Shown one piece after another: positions 14,814-24,138 of a stretch of 32,682 nt of DNA; the first letter of the stretch is position 1, and every line of letters starts with the position of its first letter. Origin of the DNA: an uncultured Lachnospiraceae bacterium (GTDB taxonomy: Bacteria; Bacillota; Clostridia; Lachnospirales; Lachnospiraceae); the NCBI GenBank assembly GCA_900315735.1, contig ONAD01000025.1:1-32682 (forward strand), read 5' to 3'. The notes beneath the pieces are model-generated. The model searched no databases. It was not told the origin of the DNA and saw only the letters and a list, made by a program, of their open reading frames with translations. The translations under genes were made by a program, and so were the position numbers.

Positions 14814-16580
14814 GTGAAAAAGGAAAGTTCCTTATCAAAGCTTTTTGCCTATGCCGGTAAATTCCGCTATCTGACCATAGCATCCTGGATTTTATCGGTA
14901 ATCAGCGCATGGCTGGCTTTGGTACCATTTTATTATATCTGGAGAATTATGAAAGAAGTGCTTTCTGTGGCACCGGATTTTGGCAAGGCAGCTCATTTAA
15001 AGGAATATGGCTGGGCAGCCGTTGGATTTGCTATTTTATCCATGTTGATTTATGTGTGTGCACTGATGTGTTCCCATCTGGCAGCATTCCGTGTCCAGGC
15101 AAATATCCGTACCAGCCTGATGCAGCATATCCTGACACTGCCAATGGGATTTTTGGATAAAGACGGAACCGGTAAAATCCGTAAAATCGTCAATGAATCC
15201 AGCGCAGCAACAGAGACCTATCTGGCGCACCAGTTGCCGGATCAGGCAGGAGCCATTGCAACACCGGTAGGCCTTTTGGTATTGCTTATGGTATTCGATT
15301 TCAGACTTGGACTTTTAAGTCTGATTCCGGTAGTGGCAGCATTTTTAATTATGGGAACCATGACCGGACAGCGCCTTAAGGATAAGATGGAAGAATACCA
15401 GAATGCATTAGAGGAAATGTCCAGTGAGGCAGTGGAATATGTCCGTGGAATCCCGGTTGTAAAGACCTTCGGACAGTCTGTATTTTCCTTCAAACGTTTT
15501 CAGGCATCCATTCAGAAATATGAGAAATGGACAATTGCATACACAAAGGAAATGCGGGCACCGATGACGGGCTATACAACAGCAATCAATGCCGTATTTG
15601 CAGTGCTGATTGCAGCAACGTATTTCTTTGCCGGAAAAGGAGGAGATAATACCTTTTTATTGAATCTTTTGTTCTATATTATCATTACGCCGATTATCAC
15701 TGTGACCATGAATAAAATTATGTATTCCAGTGAAAATCAGCTGATTGTAGCAGATGCAATTTCCCGTATCGAAAGCATTTTAGAGAAGAAACCATTACCG
15801 GAGACCACAAAGGCACAGGAGCCGGAAAACAGCTCTATTACCTTTGAAAATGTATCCTTCCGCTATGAAGATGCCGGAAGAGATGCACTGCATCAGATAA
15901 ATCTTTCCATCAAAGAGGGCGAGCATGTGGCATTTGTAGGACCGTCCGGCGGTGGAAAGACAACACTGGCAAGCCTTGTGGCACGATTCTTTGATACCAC
16001 GGAAGGACGCATCCTGATTGGAAATAAGGATGTGAAGGAAATTTCTTCCAAGCAGTTAATGGATATGGTATCTTTTGTATTTCAGGACAGCAAATTATTA
16101 AAAACTTCCATTTTGGAAAATATCCGCATGGGAAAGAAGGATGCAACCAGAGAAGAAGTCATGCAGGCGTTAAAGGAAGCCCAGTGTGAAGATATCATTG
16201 CAAAACTTCCGGATGGAATTGATACAGTAATCGGAAGCAGCGGAACCTATGTATCTGGTGGAGAAGCCCAGCGGCTTTCCATTGCAAGAGCCATGTTAAA
16301 GAATGCACCGATTCTGATTTTGGATGAAGCAACTGCATTTGCAGACCCGGATAATGAAGCAAAGGTGCAGGAAGCGTTTTCCAGACTGTCTAAGGGCAAG
16401 ACCGTAATTATGATTGCCCATCGTCTGTCCTCTATTGTAGACGCAGACCGGATTTGCGTTTTAAAGGATGGCAGTATTGCAGAAGAGGGAACCCATGAGA
16501 CATTACTTCAGAAAAATGGTGTATATGCCCATATGTGGGAAGAATACAACAAATCAGTACAGTGGAAGGTAGGTGCGTAA
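14814..16580 (+). CDS. ABC transporter permease/ATP-binding half-protein (first of pair)
   Basis: The 588-residue protein has a six-helix type IV (exporter-fold) membrane domain (about residues 20-320) and an ATPase domain with GPSGGGKTT, signature VSGGEAQR, Walker B ILILDEATAF and the switch histidine in IMIAHRLSS. The GTG at 14814 is chosen because AAAGGAG lies 11 bases upstream; an earlier frame opening overlaps the EcfA gene. It pairs with the next gene, which starts one base after its stop. Paired proteins of this fold next to ECF modules recall YbtP/YbtQ-type importers of iron-chelator complexes. Import rather than export is inferred. Confidence 0.85.
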   Translation: MKKESSLSKLFAYAGKFRYLTIASWILSVISAWLALVPFYYIWRIMKEVLSVAPDFGKAAHLKEYGWAAVGFAILSMLIYVCALMCSHLAAFRVQANIRTSLMQHILTLPMGFLDKDGTGKIRKIVNESSAATETYLAHQLPDQAGAIATPVGLLVLLMVFDFRLGLLSLIPVVAAFLIMGTMTGQRLKDKMEEYQNALEEMSSEAVEYVRGIPVVKTFGQSVFSFKRFQASIQKYEKWTIAYTKEMRAPMTGYTTAINAVFAVLIAATYFFAGKGGDNTFLLNLLFYIIITPIITVTMNKIMYSSENQLIVADAISRIESILEKKPLPETTKAQEPENSSITFENVSFRYEDAGRDALHQINLSIKEGEHVAFVGPSGGGKTTLASLVARFFDTTEGRILIGNKDVKEISSKQLMDMVSFVFQDSKLLKTSILENIRMGKKDATREEVMQALKEAQCEDIIAKLPDGIDTVIGSSGTYVSGGEAQRLSIARAMLKNAPILILDEATAFADPDNEAKVQEAFSRLSKGKTVIMIAHRLSSIVDADRICVLKDGSIAEEGTHETLLQKNGVYAHMWEEYNKSVQWKVGA

Positions 16581-16581
16581 C

Positions 16582-18315
16582 ATGAGCTGGAAAGAAAAAT
16601 TACAACATAAATATGCACTTTCAGAGCAGGGTGCAAATGACATGATAAAGGCATTTCTGACAGCAACCGTTTCCAATATTGTGTTGATGTTTCCAGTGGG
16701 GCTGCTGTATTTTCTGGTAGAGGATTATCTGAACGATAATTTGAGCGGCAGAGGCATGTTCTATCTGATTGGAAGTATTCTCTGCCTGCTTCTGATTGCA
16801 GTGACAACATATATCCAGTATAACTGCACCTTCCTTGCCACCTATGTGGAAAGCGGTGTGCGAAGAATTACACTGGCAGAAAAATTAAGAAAGATTCCTT
16901 TATCCTTCTTTGGAAAAAAGGATTTATCCGATTTGACCAGCACTATTATGGCGGACTGTGCCACCATGGAAACGGCATCCTCCCACTATATTCCGGAGCT
17001 TTTTGGAGCCTGTGTTTCCACAGCCATTATTGCTGTCAGCTTATTCTTCTTTGACTGGCGGATGGCACTGGCTGCGCTGTGGGTGCTTCCGGTATCTTTC
17101 CTCATTGTACTGAGCGCCGGAAAATTTTTAAGATATCTTGGCAGAAAACAGATGAAACTGAAAATGACCTGTGCAGACGGCATTCAGGAATGCTTAGAGA
17201 CCGTCCGGGATTTACGGGCAAATGATGCACAGGAAAATTATATGGCTGGACTTGAGAAGAAGATTAAAGCGGTAGAAAAACATGCAGTGGCAGCAGAGCT
17301 TGGAAATGCTGTCTTTGTATCCGGTGCCCAGATGATTTTAAAGCTTGGAATTGCAACAGTGGCACTGGTTGGCGGAATTTTACTTTCTAATGGAAGCATT
17401 GATTTACTGACTTTCTTTATGTTCTTGTTGCTGGTATCAAGACTTTATGACCCGATGCAGATTTCCCTGCAGAACCTTGCAGCCATAATCAGTGTGGATG
17501 TGCAATGCGAGCGGCTGGATGAAATCTTATCCCATCCGGTACAGAGCGGAAGCACCGAGATGAAATATGATGGATACGATATTGCATTTTCCCATGTGGG
17601 ATTTTCCTATGACAGCCAGGAGAGTGTGCTGAAGGATGTCACCTTTACTGCAAAGCAGGGCGAGGTGACTGCGTTAATCGGACCATCCGGTGGCGGTAAG
17701 ACCACGGTCTCAAGGCTTGCCTCAAGATTCTGGGATATCGATAAGGGAACGATTACGGTAGGCGGCATGGACATTTCCAAGATTGATCCGGAAACACTGA
17801 TGTCTCTTTATTCCATTGTCTTTCAGGATGTTACACTTTTTAACAACACGATTCTGGAAAACATCCGTATCGGACGTTCCGATGCAACAGATGAAGAGGT
17901 TATTGCAGCAGCGAAATTGGCACACTGTGATGAATTCGCAGATAAACTGCCGGAGGTCTGGCATACCATGATTGGCGAAAACGGTTCCGAATTATCCGGT
18001 GGAGAACGTCAGAGAATTTCCATTGCAAGAGCATTTTTAAAGGATGCACCGATTATTTTCTTAGATGAAGCGACCGCATCCTTAGACGTAGATAATGAAA
18101 CCCTGATTCAGGAAGCATTGTCCCGGCTGATTCAGGATAAGACGGTTATGATTATTGCGCACCGCATGCGTACGGTGGCAGATGCAGACAAAATTGTGGT
18201 ATTAAAGGATGGTGTGGTAGCCGAAGAGGGCGCACCGGCAGAGCTTGCAGCAAAGGATGGCATCTATCAGCATATGGCAAAGACACAGCTTCAGGCAGCA
18301 GGCTGGAAATTATAG
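16582..18315 (+). CDS. ABC transporter permease/ATP-binding half-protein (second of pair)
   Basis: The 577-residue partner has the same exporter-fold membrane domain (about residues 25-310) and an ATPase domain with GPSGGGKTT, LSGGERQR, IIFLDEATASLD and IIAHRM. Both domains keep a canonical Walker B glutamate, so both ATP sites of the heterodimer may be active. The ATG at 16582 follows GGAAGGTAGG; a GTG nine bases earlier is in frame but lies inside that site. It is the last gene of the TetR cassette, before a new promoter at 18371. Confidence 0.85.
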   Translation: MSWKEKLQHKYALSEQGANDMIKAFLTATVSNIVLMFPVGLLYFLVEDYLNDNLSGRGMFYLIGSILCLLLIAVTTYIQYNCTFLATYVESGVRRITLAEKLRKIPLSFFGKKDLSDLTSTIMADCATMETASSHYIPELFGACVSTAIIAVSLFFFDWRMALAALWVLPVSFLIVLSAGKFLRYLGRKQMKLKMTCADGIQECLETVRDLRANDAQENYMAGLEKKIKAVEKHAVAAELGNAVFVSGAQMILKLGIATVALVGGILLSNGSIDLLTFFMFLLLVSRLYDPMQISLQNLAAIISVDVQCERLDEILSHPVQSGSTEMKYDGYDIAFSHVGFSYDSQESVLKDVTFTAKQGEVTALIGPSGGGKTTVSRLASRFWDIDKGTITVGGMDISKIDPETLMSLYSIVFQDVTLFNNTILENIRIGRSDATDEEVIAAAKLAHCDEFADKLPEVWHTMIGENGSELSGGERQRISIARAFLKDAPIIFLDEATASLDVDNETLIQEALSRLIQDKTVMIIAHRMRTVADADKIVVLKDGVVAEEGAPAELAAKDGIYQHMAKTQLQAAGWKL

Positions 18316-18370
18316 GACATCCGGCAGATTGCCACTATAAATAAAAATTTCTGGGAAATGTAAAAAGCAG

Positions 18371-18399
18371 TTGACCTCCCTTTTGTTCCGTCATAAGAT
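18371..18399 (+). promoter_or_regulatory. Promoter of the purine permease gene
   Basis: TTGACC and TAAGAT are separated by 17 bases. The leader is 54 bases and contains no recognisable purine riboswitch. GGAGG lies before the ATG at 18454. Confidence 0.6.
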
Positions 18400-18453
18400 A
18401 AAAAAGATAGCGGGCATGCTATTGCGGAAACAGATAACGGAGGAAAAAAGAAA

Positions 18454-19821
18454 ATGAGTTTCTCAGAAAGAAAAAACACAAAAGATGGTATGGCAGCAGG
18501 CCAGAAAGCCAGTGTAGATAATATTTACACGCTGGATGGCAAAGTGCCGGTTTTAAATGCAATTCCATTTGGCTTGCAGCATATTTTAGCAATGTTTGTA
18601 GCCAATATTGCACCGATTCTGATTGTGGCAGGAGCCTGCGGAATGGATGCAAAGGATACGGCAATGATTATTCAGAGTGCAATGATGATTGCCGGAATCG
18701 GAACACTGATTCAGTTATTTCCAATCTGGAGAATCGGTTCGAGACTTCCGATTGTCATGGGAATTTCCTTTACCTTTGTGTCCATCGCCTGCGTCATTGG
18801 CGGACAGTATGGCTATGGAGCAATCATGGGAGCGGTGCTCATTGGGGGTATTGTAGAAGGTGTCCTTGGACTTTTATCCAAATACTGGATGAAGCTGGTG
18901 ACACCGATTGTAGCAGCAACTGTTGTAACAGCAATTGGATTTTCCCTGCTTGAAGTAGGCGCAGATTCCTTTGGTGGTGGCAGCAGCAGTGCAGATTTCG
19001 GATCTGCAACCAACTGGATACTTGGAACCGTGACACTGGTGTGTTGTATCGTATTTAATATTGTAGCAAAATCCTATTTCAAACAGTTATCCGTATTGTT
19101 TGGACTGATTGTAGGATATATTGTGGCACTGTGCATGGGTGTGGTAGATTTTTCAGCACTTTCCGATACCAGCCTTCTTGCACTGCCACATCTGATGCCG
19201 TTTAAAATGGAATTTCATGCAGATGCCATTATCGCATTTGTTTTGATATTCTTAGTATCGGCAACAGAAACGATAGGAGATACTTCGGCACTGGCATCAT
19301 CCGGCTTAAACCGGGATGTCACCCAGAAGGAGACAGCAGGCTCACTTGCCTGTGACGGATTTGTCAGTGCATTATCTTCGGTATTTGGCTGTATGCCGAT
19401 TACATCCTTCAGCCAGAACGTAGGTCTGGTTGCCATGACCAAGGTTGTAAACCGTTTTGTCATTGCAACAGGAGCCATAATTATGATTCTGGCAGGAATT
19501 TTCCCGGTAGTGGGCGCAGTACTTGCTACACTGCCAAGTGCCGTTCTGGGCGGATGTACGATTATGATGTTTGGAACTATCGTAATCAGTGGTCTGCAGA
19601 TGATTGGAAAATGTGGCTTCTCCCAGAGAAATATTACCATATCGGCACTGTCCTTAAGTATCGGATTAGGTTTTACCCAGCTGCCGGATTTATTTGCAAT
19701 CTTTCCAGGCATTATCCGTTCTATCTTTGCGGAAAACTGTGTAGCAGTTGTATTTCTTACTGCCATTATTTTAAATCTTGTATTGCCTAAAAATATGGAA
19801 GTAGAACGTCAGGAAAATTAG
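18454..19821 (+). CDS. NCS2 family nucleobase (xanthine/uracil-type) permease
   Basis: The 455-residue protein has about 12-14 hydrophobic segments and the NCS2 signatures: FGLQHILAMFVANI near the start, a central SATETIGDTSALASSGLN with the substrate-binding glutamate, and a following ITSFSQNVGLVAMTKV. This family imports purines or pyrimidines with a proton or sodium ion; the SATETIGD/SFSQNVG pattern fits the xanthine/uric acid branch better than uracil, with moderate certainty. GGAGGAAAAAAGAAA precedes the start. The LOG-type hydrolase gene follows after 13 bases, suggesting a salvage function. Confidence 0.88.
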   Translation: MSFSERKNTKDGMAAGQKASVDNIYTLDGKVPVLNAIPFGLQHILAMFVANIAPILIVAGACGMDAKDTAMIIQSAMMIAGIGTLIQLFPIWRIGSRLPIVMGISFTFVSIACVIGGQYGYGAIMGAVLIGGIVEGVLGLLSKYWMKLVTPIVAATVVTAIGFSLLEVGADSFGGGSSSADFGSATNWILGTVTLVCCIVFNIVAKSYFKQLSVLFGLIVGYIVALCMGVVDFSALSDTSLLALPHLMPFKMEFHADAIIAFVLIFLVSATETIGDTSALASSGLNRDVTQKETAGSLACDGFVSALSSVFGCMPITSFSQNVGLVAMTKVVNRFVIATGAIIMILAGIFPVVGAVLATLPSAVLGGCTIMMFGTIVISGLQMIGKCGFSQRNITISALSLSIGLGFTQLPDLFAIFPGIIRSIFAENCVAVVFLTAIILNLVLPKNMEVERQEN

Positions 19822-19834
19822 CAGAGGAGAGCAT

Positions 19835-20371
19835 ATGAAGATAGCAGTATATTGCGGTTCATCCGCAGGAAGTAAGGAAGCCTATACCATTGGAGCAGTG
19901 GCTCTTGGTATGTGGATTGCAGAGAACGGACACACACTGGTATACGGTGGAGCCCGTGGCGGACTGATGGGAACCATAGCCAATTCCGTCTTATCCAATG
20001 GTGGAAAAGTAATCGGTGTTCTGCCGCAGGTGGAATCCATCCAGAACCGCAGACATCAGTTTTTAACAGAGTACATAGATACCAAAGATATGGCAGAGCG
20101 GAAAGCAAAGATGATAGAATTAGCAGATGCTTACATTGCACTGCCGGGTGGCCCGGGAACCTTAGACGAGTTATCGGACATCATATCCCTGCAGCGACTT
20201 CGTATCAATGAGAATCCATGCATTCTTTATGATATTGATGGATTCTATCAGCCACTGAAAGCATTTTTCGAAGAAATGCAGACCTCAGGCTTTGCGGCAA
20301 AAGAAGATTTTAACCGGGTGCTGATTTCAAAGGACTTATCGGAAATTGAGACGTTTATCCAGCAGCATTAA
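19835..20371 (+). CDS. LOG-family nucleoside-5'-monophosphate phosphoribohydrolase
   Basis: The 178-residue protein is a TIGR00730/LOG-type Rossmann protein: VYCGSSAG at the start, GGARGGLMGTIANSVLSNGG for nucleotide binding, and the signature PGGPGTLDEL with the catalytic glutamate near residue 109. LOG enzymes release the base from nucleoside monophosphates. In bacteria the natural substrate may be AMP or a related nucleotide rather than cytokinin. AGAGGAGAGCAT precedes the ATG. It lies directly after the nucleobase permease, which supports a base salvage or turnover role. Confidence 0.88.
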   Translation: MKIAVYCGSSAGSKEAYTIGAVALGMWIAENGHTLVYGGARGGLMGTIANSVLSNGGKVIGVLPQVESIQNRRHQFLTEYIDTKDMAERKAKMIELADAYIALPGGPGTLDELSDIISLQRLRINENPCILYDIDGFYQPLKAFFEEMQTSGFAAKEDFNRVLISKDLSEIETFIQQH

Positions 20372-20470
20372 AGGAAGCAGGAAAATAAAGACGGAGATTA
20401 CGGATACAAAATACAGACCAAAAAGAAAAACTCATAGTAGAGAAAATTACAGTAGATAAAATTTATGAAA

Positions 20471-20520
20471 AGAAAACTCATAGTAAATTCCATGTGGAAT
20501 CTGCTATGAGTTTTCTTTTT
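20471..20520 (+). terminator. Strong terminator, possibly bidirectional
   Basis: AGAAAACTCATAG (20471-20483) pairs with CTATGAGTTTTCT (20504-20516), with an inner AATTCC/GGAATC extension. A T-run follows, and the left arm starts with As, so it may also end the minus-strand chemoreceptor transcript. A partial copy of the left arm (AAAACTCATAGTA) appears about 47 bases upstream. Confidence 0.85.
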
Positions 20521-20561
20521 TACGCGAGCAGCGATATCTTAAAAAAAATCTTGAAATATTT

Positions 20562-22646
20562 TTATTCTAGCAACTGTTCTACATATTCTTTGATGGCCAT
20601 ATTGTCTTCCGGCATCTGGCAGCCGACGATATACATGCCGTCGTCATTGGAGCTTCGGATAATATGTCCTTCTAAGGTTGCCTGATTTGGCAGGGCAAAG
20701 GAGAGAATATTTAAAGTAATGTCGGCCCCTTTGCTGTTGGCAAAGAATGGCGCATCGCAAAGGAAAGCGAATCCGTTGGCACTGATATTTTCCATACGTC
20801 CCTGGAAGGTTTCTCCGGTGCTCTTCACTGTAATATTACAGAAATTGGAAAGGTCTGCACGAGGATATTTTCGTCTGTTTAAAATGTTTGGACTGCCGGT
20901 GATTTCTACGACGAAATCAGAGGTTGTTTTATCTACATGGACGGAAGCATTATCCCAGCAGTAAAGCACATTTCCAACAGTAATCTGGATGGAACAGGAT
21001 TCACTGTTACGAAGAGAAAGCTTTTCTTCCAGAGAAAGTACAATATAGTCGGAATGCTGTTTCAGGACTTCTCCATGGAAATCAAGGTCAGGATTTTCAG
21101 TCAGGCGGATAGTAGCTTTCATGCCTGGATTAATATCTTCAATACCCATGAAGCCGCCGATTCCAAGTTTGCACATCAATGCCTGAATCTCATTTTCTAT
21201 GCTGTTAATATTGTTGGCACTTTCATCATATTTGCTAACCATACGCTGGCTGATATCATCGGAATCATGAATGCAGAGAGTCATGGTATCAACGATTTCA
21301 GAAACATATTTCATATTGTCTACTAACTGGCGGTTGGATGTCTCTACTTCCCGGATGGCGTTGTCAATAACCTGAATGTGCTCACCCATCAGAGAGGAGT
21401 CATCGGTAATTTTATTTACATTTTCGCCGGTCAGAGTTACCTTTTCAAGAGTAAGCTGAATGAGCTTTAAGGTCTCTTCGATGGATTTTGTCATCTTGGC
21501 AGAGATTTCATCCAGACGCATCAGTGCATCCTGAATCTGCTTGGAAGAAGACTTGGTCTCGGTACTTAAAGTACGGATTTCTTCTGCAACAACAGCAAAG
21601 CCTTTTCCCGCTTCTCCGGCTCTTGCAGCTTCGATGGAAGCATTTAATGCAAGGAGGTTGGTCTGACCGGAAATATTATCGATGGTTCCGGTCTCGGATT
21701 TTACTTTTTCAAATTCGGAAGTAAACTCTGTCAGAACCTGTTCTACTTCATTGGAAAGTCTGGACATGGTTCCTGCAGTTGTAACCAGACTCTCTAAGTC
21801 AGCAGAACTGATCTGTGCATGATGAATGGATTCATTGGTAAGAGAAACCATTTCCTGAATCATGGAACCGACATGTTCTACCTGGGAATTGATATCTGTT
21901 GTCATGTCAAGGGAAGAAGTTGTGCGGTTCTGCAATTCCTGATTGTTGTTGGTCAGGGCATTCATTCCCTTTAAGACAACATCAGAGCCATGCTTATTTT
22001 CATTTGCCAGCTCCCGGACAACGGTAATGCCGTCCATAACGGTATTGCTGGCAGTTTTTACTTTTTCTACGGTATGAACCACACGGTGCAGATCATCTTT
22101 GATACTGTCAGTCAGAGCACCGTCTGCTTCATTTAAATGACGGATGGACATGATATAACAGATGTAGCAGAGAATCAGGCAGGATATCTGCAGATGATAG
22201 TTCTTAACATCGGTGGCAGTGGTGCAGCCTAATACCATATAGCGGTAGATAATGCTGATAATTACACTGATGGTATTTGCAATACCGCACTGCAGCATGA
22301 ATTTCCGGTCTTTAAAAATAATCAGAAGACTGGTTACTGGCAGAATGTAGGTAAATGCAATCGGTGATTCTGTGGTACATAAAAGATAAGTATAGAAGAT
22401 ACCGTAACCGAGCACCAGGATATAGCGATAGATGTCAGTAGTTTTGCCTTTGATTTTTAGAAATAATTCTCCAATAAAAAATGGAATCCAGCAGAGCAGG
22501 ACAAAATAGAGATATTGTCCGGATGGATAGATACCGTTTGCCATATCGGCACCGTAATTACCGGTTAACAACAGGGCGAATACCAGCCAGATTCTGCGCG
22601 CCTTGATATTTGCCTTTGCTTTAAATACGTTTTCGTCATAATTCAT
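20562..22646 (-). CDS. Methyl-accepting chemotaxis-like protein fused to a PilZ domain
   Basis: The 694-residue protein has an N-terminal membrane part with about six helices (residues 18-170) instead of the usual two helices and periplasmic sensor, no obvious HAMP domain, and an MCP signalling domain whose tip reads [20 protein letters not shown] then [14 protein letters not shown]. After residue about 505 follows a YcgR-N-like part and then a PilZ domain with NRRKYPRAD (RxxxR) and NISANGFAF (NxSxxG), the c-di-GMP-binding motifs. It probably integrates c-di-GMP with a kinase or flagellar output. AAGGATCAGGAATCACTT precedes the ATG. Confidence 0.88.
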   Translation of the reverse strand: MNYDENVFKAKANIKARRIWLVFALLLTGNYGADMANGIYPSGQYLYFVLLCWIPFFIGELFLKIKGKTTDIYRYILVLGYGIFYTYLLCTTESPIAFTYILPVTSLLIIFKDRKFMLQCGIANTISVIISIIYRYMVLGCTTATDVKNYHLQISCLILCYICYIMSIRHLNEADGALTDSIKDDLHRVVHTVEKVKTASNTVMDGITVVRELANENKHGSDVVLKGMNALTNNNQELQNRTTSSLDMTTDINSQVEHVGSMIQEMVSLTNESIHHAQISSADLESLVTTAGTMSRLSNEVEQVLTEFTSEFEKVKSETGTIDNISGQTNLLALNASIEAARAGEAGKGFAVVAEEIRTLSTETKSSSKQIQDALMRLDEISAKMTKSIEETLKLIQLTLEKVTLTGENVNKITDDSSLMGEHIQVIDNAIREVETSNRQLVDNMKYVSEIVDTMTLCIHDSDDISQRMVSKYDESANNINSIENEIQALMCKLGIGGFMGIEDINPGMKATIRLTENPDLDFHGEVLKQHSDYIVLSLEEKLSLRNSESCSIQITVGNVLYCWDNASVHVDKTTSDFVVEITGSPNILNRRKYPRADLSNFCNITVKSTGETFQGRMENISANGFAFLCDAPFFANSKGADITLNILSFALPNQATLEGHIIRSSNDDGMYIVGCQMPEDNMAIKEYVEQLLE

Positions 22647-22697
22647 AAGTGATTCCTGATCCTTTTCCTTCGTACAATAATATAATAAGTTAGTCTC

Positions 22698-22726
22698 ATT
22701 CTAAGCCATTTTTGGTTGGCTTTCAA
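22698..22726 (-). promoter_or_regulatory. Promoter of the chemoreceptor gene with internal palindrome
   Basis: On the minus strand TTGAAA and TAGAAT are 17 bases apart. The spacer contains AGCCA and TGGCT as an inverted pair, a possible operator between the promoter boxes. Confidence 0.6.
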
Positions 22727-22748
22727 GGTATTTTATGGAAAACACAGC

Positions 22749-22776
22749 TTGCATTTTTATGAGGAATGTGTATAAT
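22749..22776 (+). promoter_or_regulatory. Promoter of the thiamine operon
   Basis: TTGCAT (22749-22754) and a consensus TATAAT (22771-22776) are separated by 16 bases and start transcription shortly before the TPP riboswitch. Confidence 0.7.
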
Positions 22777-22790
22777 GAAAAGCGTTGAAA

Positions 22791-22878
22791 AACGGGGTGC
22801 TCGCACAGGCGGGCTGAGAGTAAGCAGAAGCTTTAACCCAGAACCTGATTTGGATAATGCCAACGTAGGGAGATAACG
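22791..22878 (+). ncRNA. TPP riboswitch (THI element)
   Basis: The conserved blocks are in order: CGGGGTGC, GGGCTGAGAG, AACCC, GAACCTGATTTGGATAATGC and CAACGTAGGGAG. These form the TPP-binding aptamer. A terminator hairpin follows at 22902, and thiE and four more thiamine genes lie downstream, so TPP should switch transcription off. Confidence 0.96.
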
Positions 22879-22901
22879 AAACGCAAGTGCGATTACTTAG
22901 T

Positions 22902-22942
22902 GTGCAGGAATCTTTTTTACAGAGGTCCTGCACTTATTTTTT
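22902..22942 (+). terminator. Riboswitch-controlled terminator
   Basis: GTGCAGGA (22902-22909) pairs with TCCTGCAC (22926-22933), followed by TTATTTTTT. It is the expression platform of the TPP riboswitch. Confidence 0.9.
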
Positions 22943-22946
22943 GCGG

Positions 22947-23135
22947 GTAGTGAGGAAAAGTCACGGACACCGGAAACTTGCAAGCTTGCTTGCAAAGGTT
23001 CCGCTGTAAGTGACTTTGACGAGCACCGCAGAACTCCGGGACCCCGGATTTCTGGTTCCCTATATTATAATAGGGCGGCAGGTTCCCGGAGTTGCGGCGT
23101 GGGAGTGACAGACTCTGGCTGTCACTCCTCACTAC
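22947..23135 (+). repeat. 189-bp multi-branched palindromic element before thiE
   Basis: The ends GTAGTGAGGA and TCCTCACTAC are perfect inverse complements. Inside are at least four hairpins: AAGTCAC/GTGACTT (22958-22964 with 23010-23016) enclosing CGGAA/TTCCG and CTTGCAAG units; CCGCA-ga-ACTCCGGGA with TTCCCGGAGTTGCGG (23026-23041 with 23083-23097); CCCTAT/ATAGGG (23058-23075); and GGAGTGACAG/CTGTCACTCC (23102-23128). It is closed by the outer stem, so the transcript would fold as a junction. It ends 30 bases before the thiE start. It is unrelated in sequence to the two larger palindromes. Confidence 0.75.
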
Positions 23136-23164
23136 ACATTGCACTTCATAAGGAGAAATCACAT

Positions 23165-23812
23165 ATGAATATTACAAGAGAGCAGCTTCTTCTTTATGCC
23201 GTTACCGACCGCAGCTGGCTTAAGGGAGAGACCTTATATGAGCAGGTAGAAAAAGCATTAAAGGGCGGAGTGACTTTAGTGCAGCTTCGGGAAAAAGAAT
23301 TATCCGAGCCGGAATTTGAAGCAGAAGGCAGAAGCCTTTTGGAACTCTGCCACCGTTATAGGGTACCATTGATAATTAATGATAATGTGGAACTGGCAAA
23401 AAGAATAGGAGCCGACGGTGTGCATGTGGGACAGTCTGATATGGAACTGACCCGGGCAAGAGAAATTCTTGGAGCTGATAAAATCATCGGAGTAACTGCA
23501 AAAAACGTAGAGCAGGCACAGGCAGCAGAAAGAGCCGGTGCAGATTACTTAGGAAGCGGAGCCGTATTTGGCAGCAGCACCAAGACTGATGCAAAGCCGA
23601 TGGAACTAAGCCTCCTGCAGGAAATCTGCCAGAGTGTCACCATCCCCGTAGTCGCAATTGGCGGCATCAACCACGATAACATCCTGAAATTAAAAGGATG
23701 TAAAATCGCAGGAGCAGCAGTTGTAAGTGGAATCTTCGCATGTGAAGACATCGAAGAGGGAACAAAGGAACTTTTGCAAAAAGTAAATGAAGTAGTAATA
23801 ACCAAACAGTAA
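23165..23812 (+). CDS. thiE: Thiamine phosphate synthase
   Basis: The 215-residue TIM-barrel enzyme joins HMP-PP and thiazole phosphate to make thiamine monophosphate. It shows the family motifs VQLREKELSE, INDNVELAKRIGADGVHVGQ, VTAKNVEQA, GADYLGSGAVFGSSTK and IPVVAIGGINHDN. AAGGAG before 23165 fixes the start; an in-frame upstream opening from 23099 runs through the palindromic element. It is the first gene under the TPP riboswitch and is separated from thiD by another palindromic element. Confidence 0.96.
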   Translation: MNITREQLLLYAVTDRSWLKGETLYEQVEKALKGGVTLVQLREKELSEPEFEAEGRSLLELCHRYRVPLIINDNVELAKRIGADGVHVGQSDMELTRAREILGADKIIGVTAKNVEQAQAAERAGADYLGSGAVFGSSTKTDAKPMELSLLQEICQSVTIPVVAIGGINHDNILKLKGCKIAGAAVVSGIFACEDIEEGTKELLQKVNEVVITKQ

Positions 23813-23831
23813 GATATGGCATAGAGCCTTT

Positions 23832-24138
23832 CTTATATAAAGTGCAGATGATGATAAGATAAGTCTTATTTTGAATGAGGAAACACACTGCTCTTGGAAT
23901 ACCATTTCTTTGGCTTTCCCGGGACACTTGGATTTCCCTTATGAAACAGGCAACGCCGGCATCATGGATGTGCCGGCGAGGCGGAATGGAGCATGGATGC
24001 GACTTTTCGCCGTTTGCCGGAAAAAAGATATACTTACGGGAAATCCCAGTGTCCCTGAAAGACAAAGACGGTATCCAAGGGCGGTGGGATTGCTCATTGG
24101 AAATAAAGTAAGATATATCATCACCTGCAATGTAATAA
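23832..24138 (+). repeat. Giant imperfect palindrome A (about 307 bp) between thiE and thiD
   Basis: The left half folds back on the right half along nearly its whole length. Examples are TGCAGATGATGATA against the complement of TATCATCACCTGCA, and GGGACACTTGGATTTCCC (23921-23938) against GGGAAATCCCAGTGTCCC (24038-24055). The apex (23949-24018) is GGCAACG...TTTGCC enclosing two hairpins, CGCCGGCA/TGCCGGCG and GGCG...CGCC with GCATGGATG in its loop. The same apex recurs in palindrome B at 30781-30849. The element fills the 397-base gap inside the operon and must be transcribed with it. Confidence 0.8.

Noticed and set aside
18316..18453. Purine riboswitch before the NCS2 permease gene
   Set aside because: The leader is short and lacks the conserved purine aptamer loops; only a sigma-A-like promoter and a ribosome binding site are seen.
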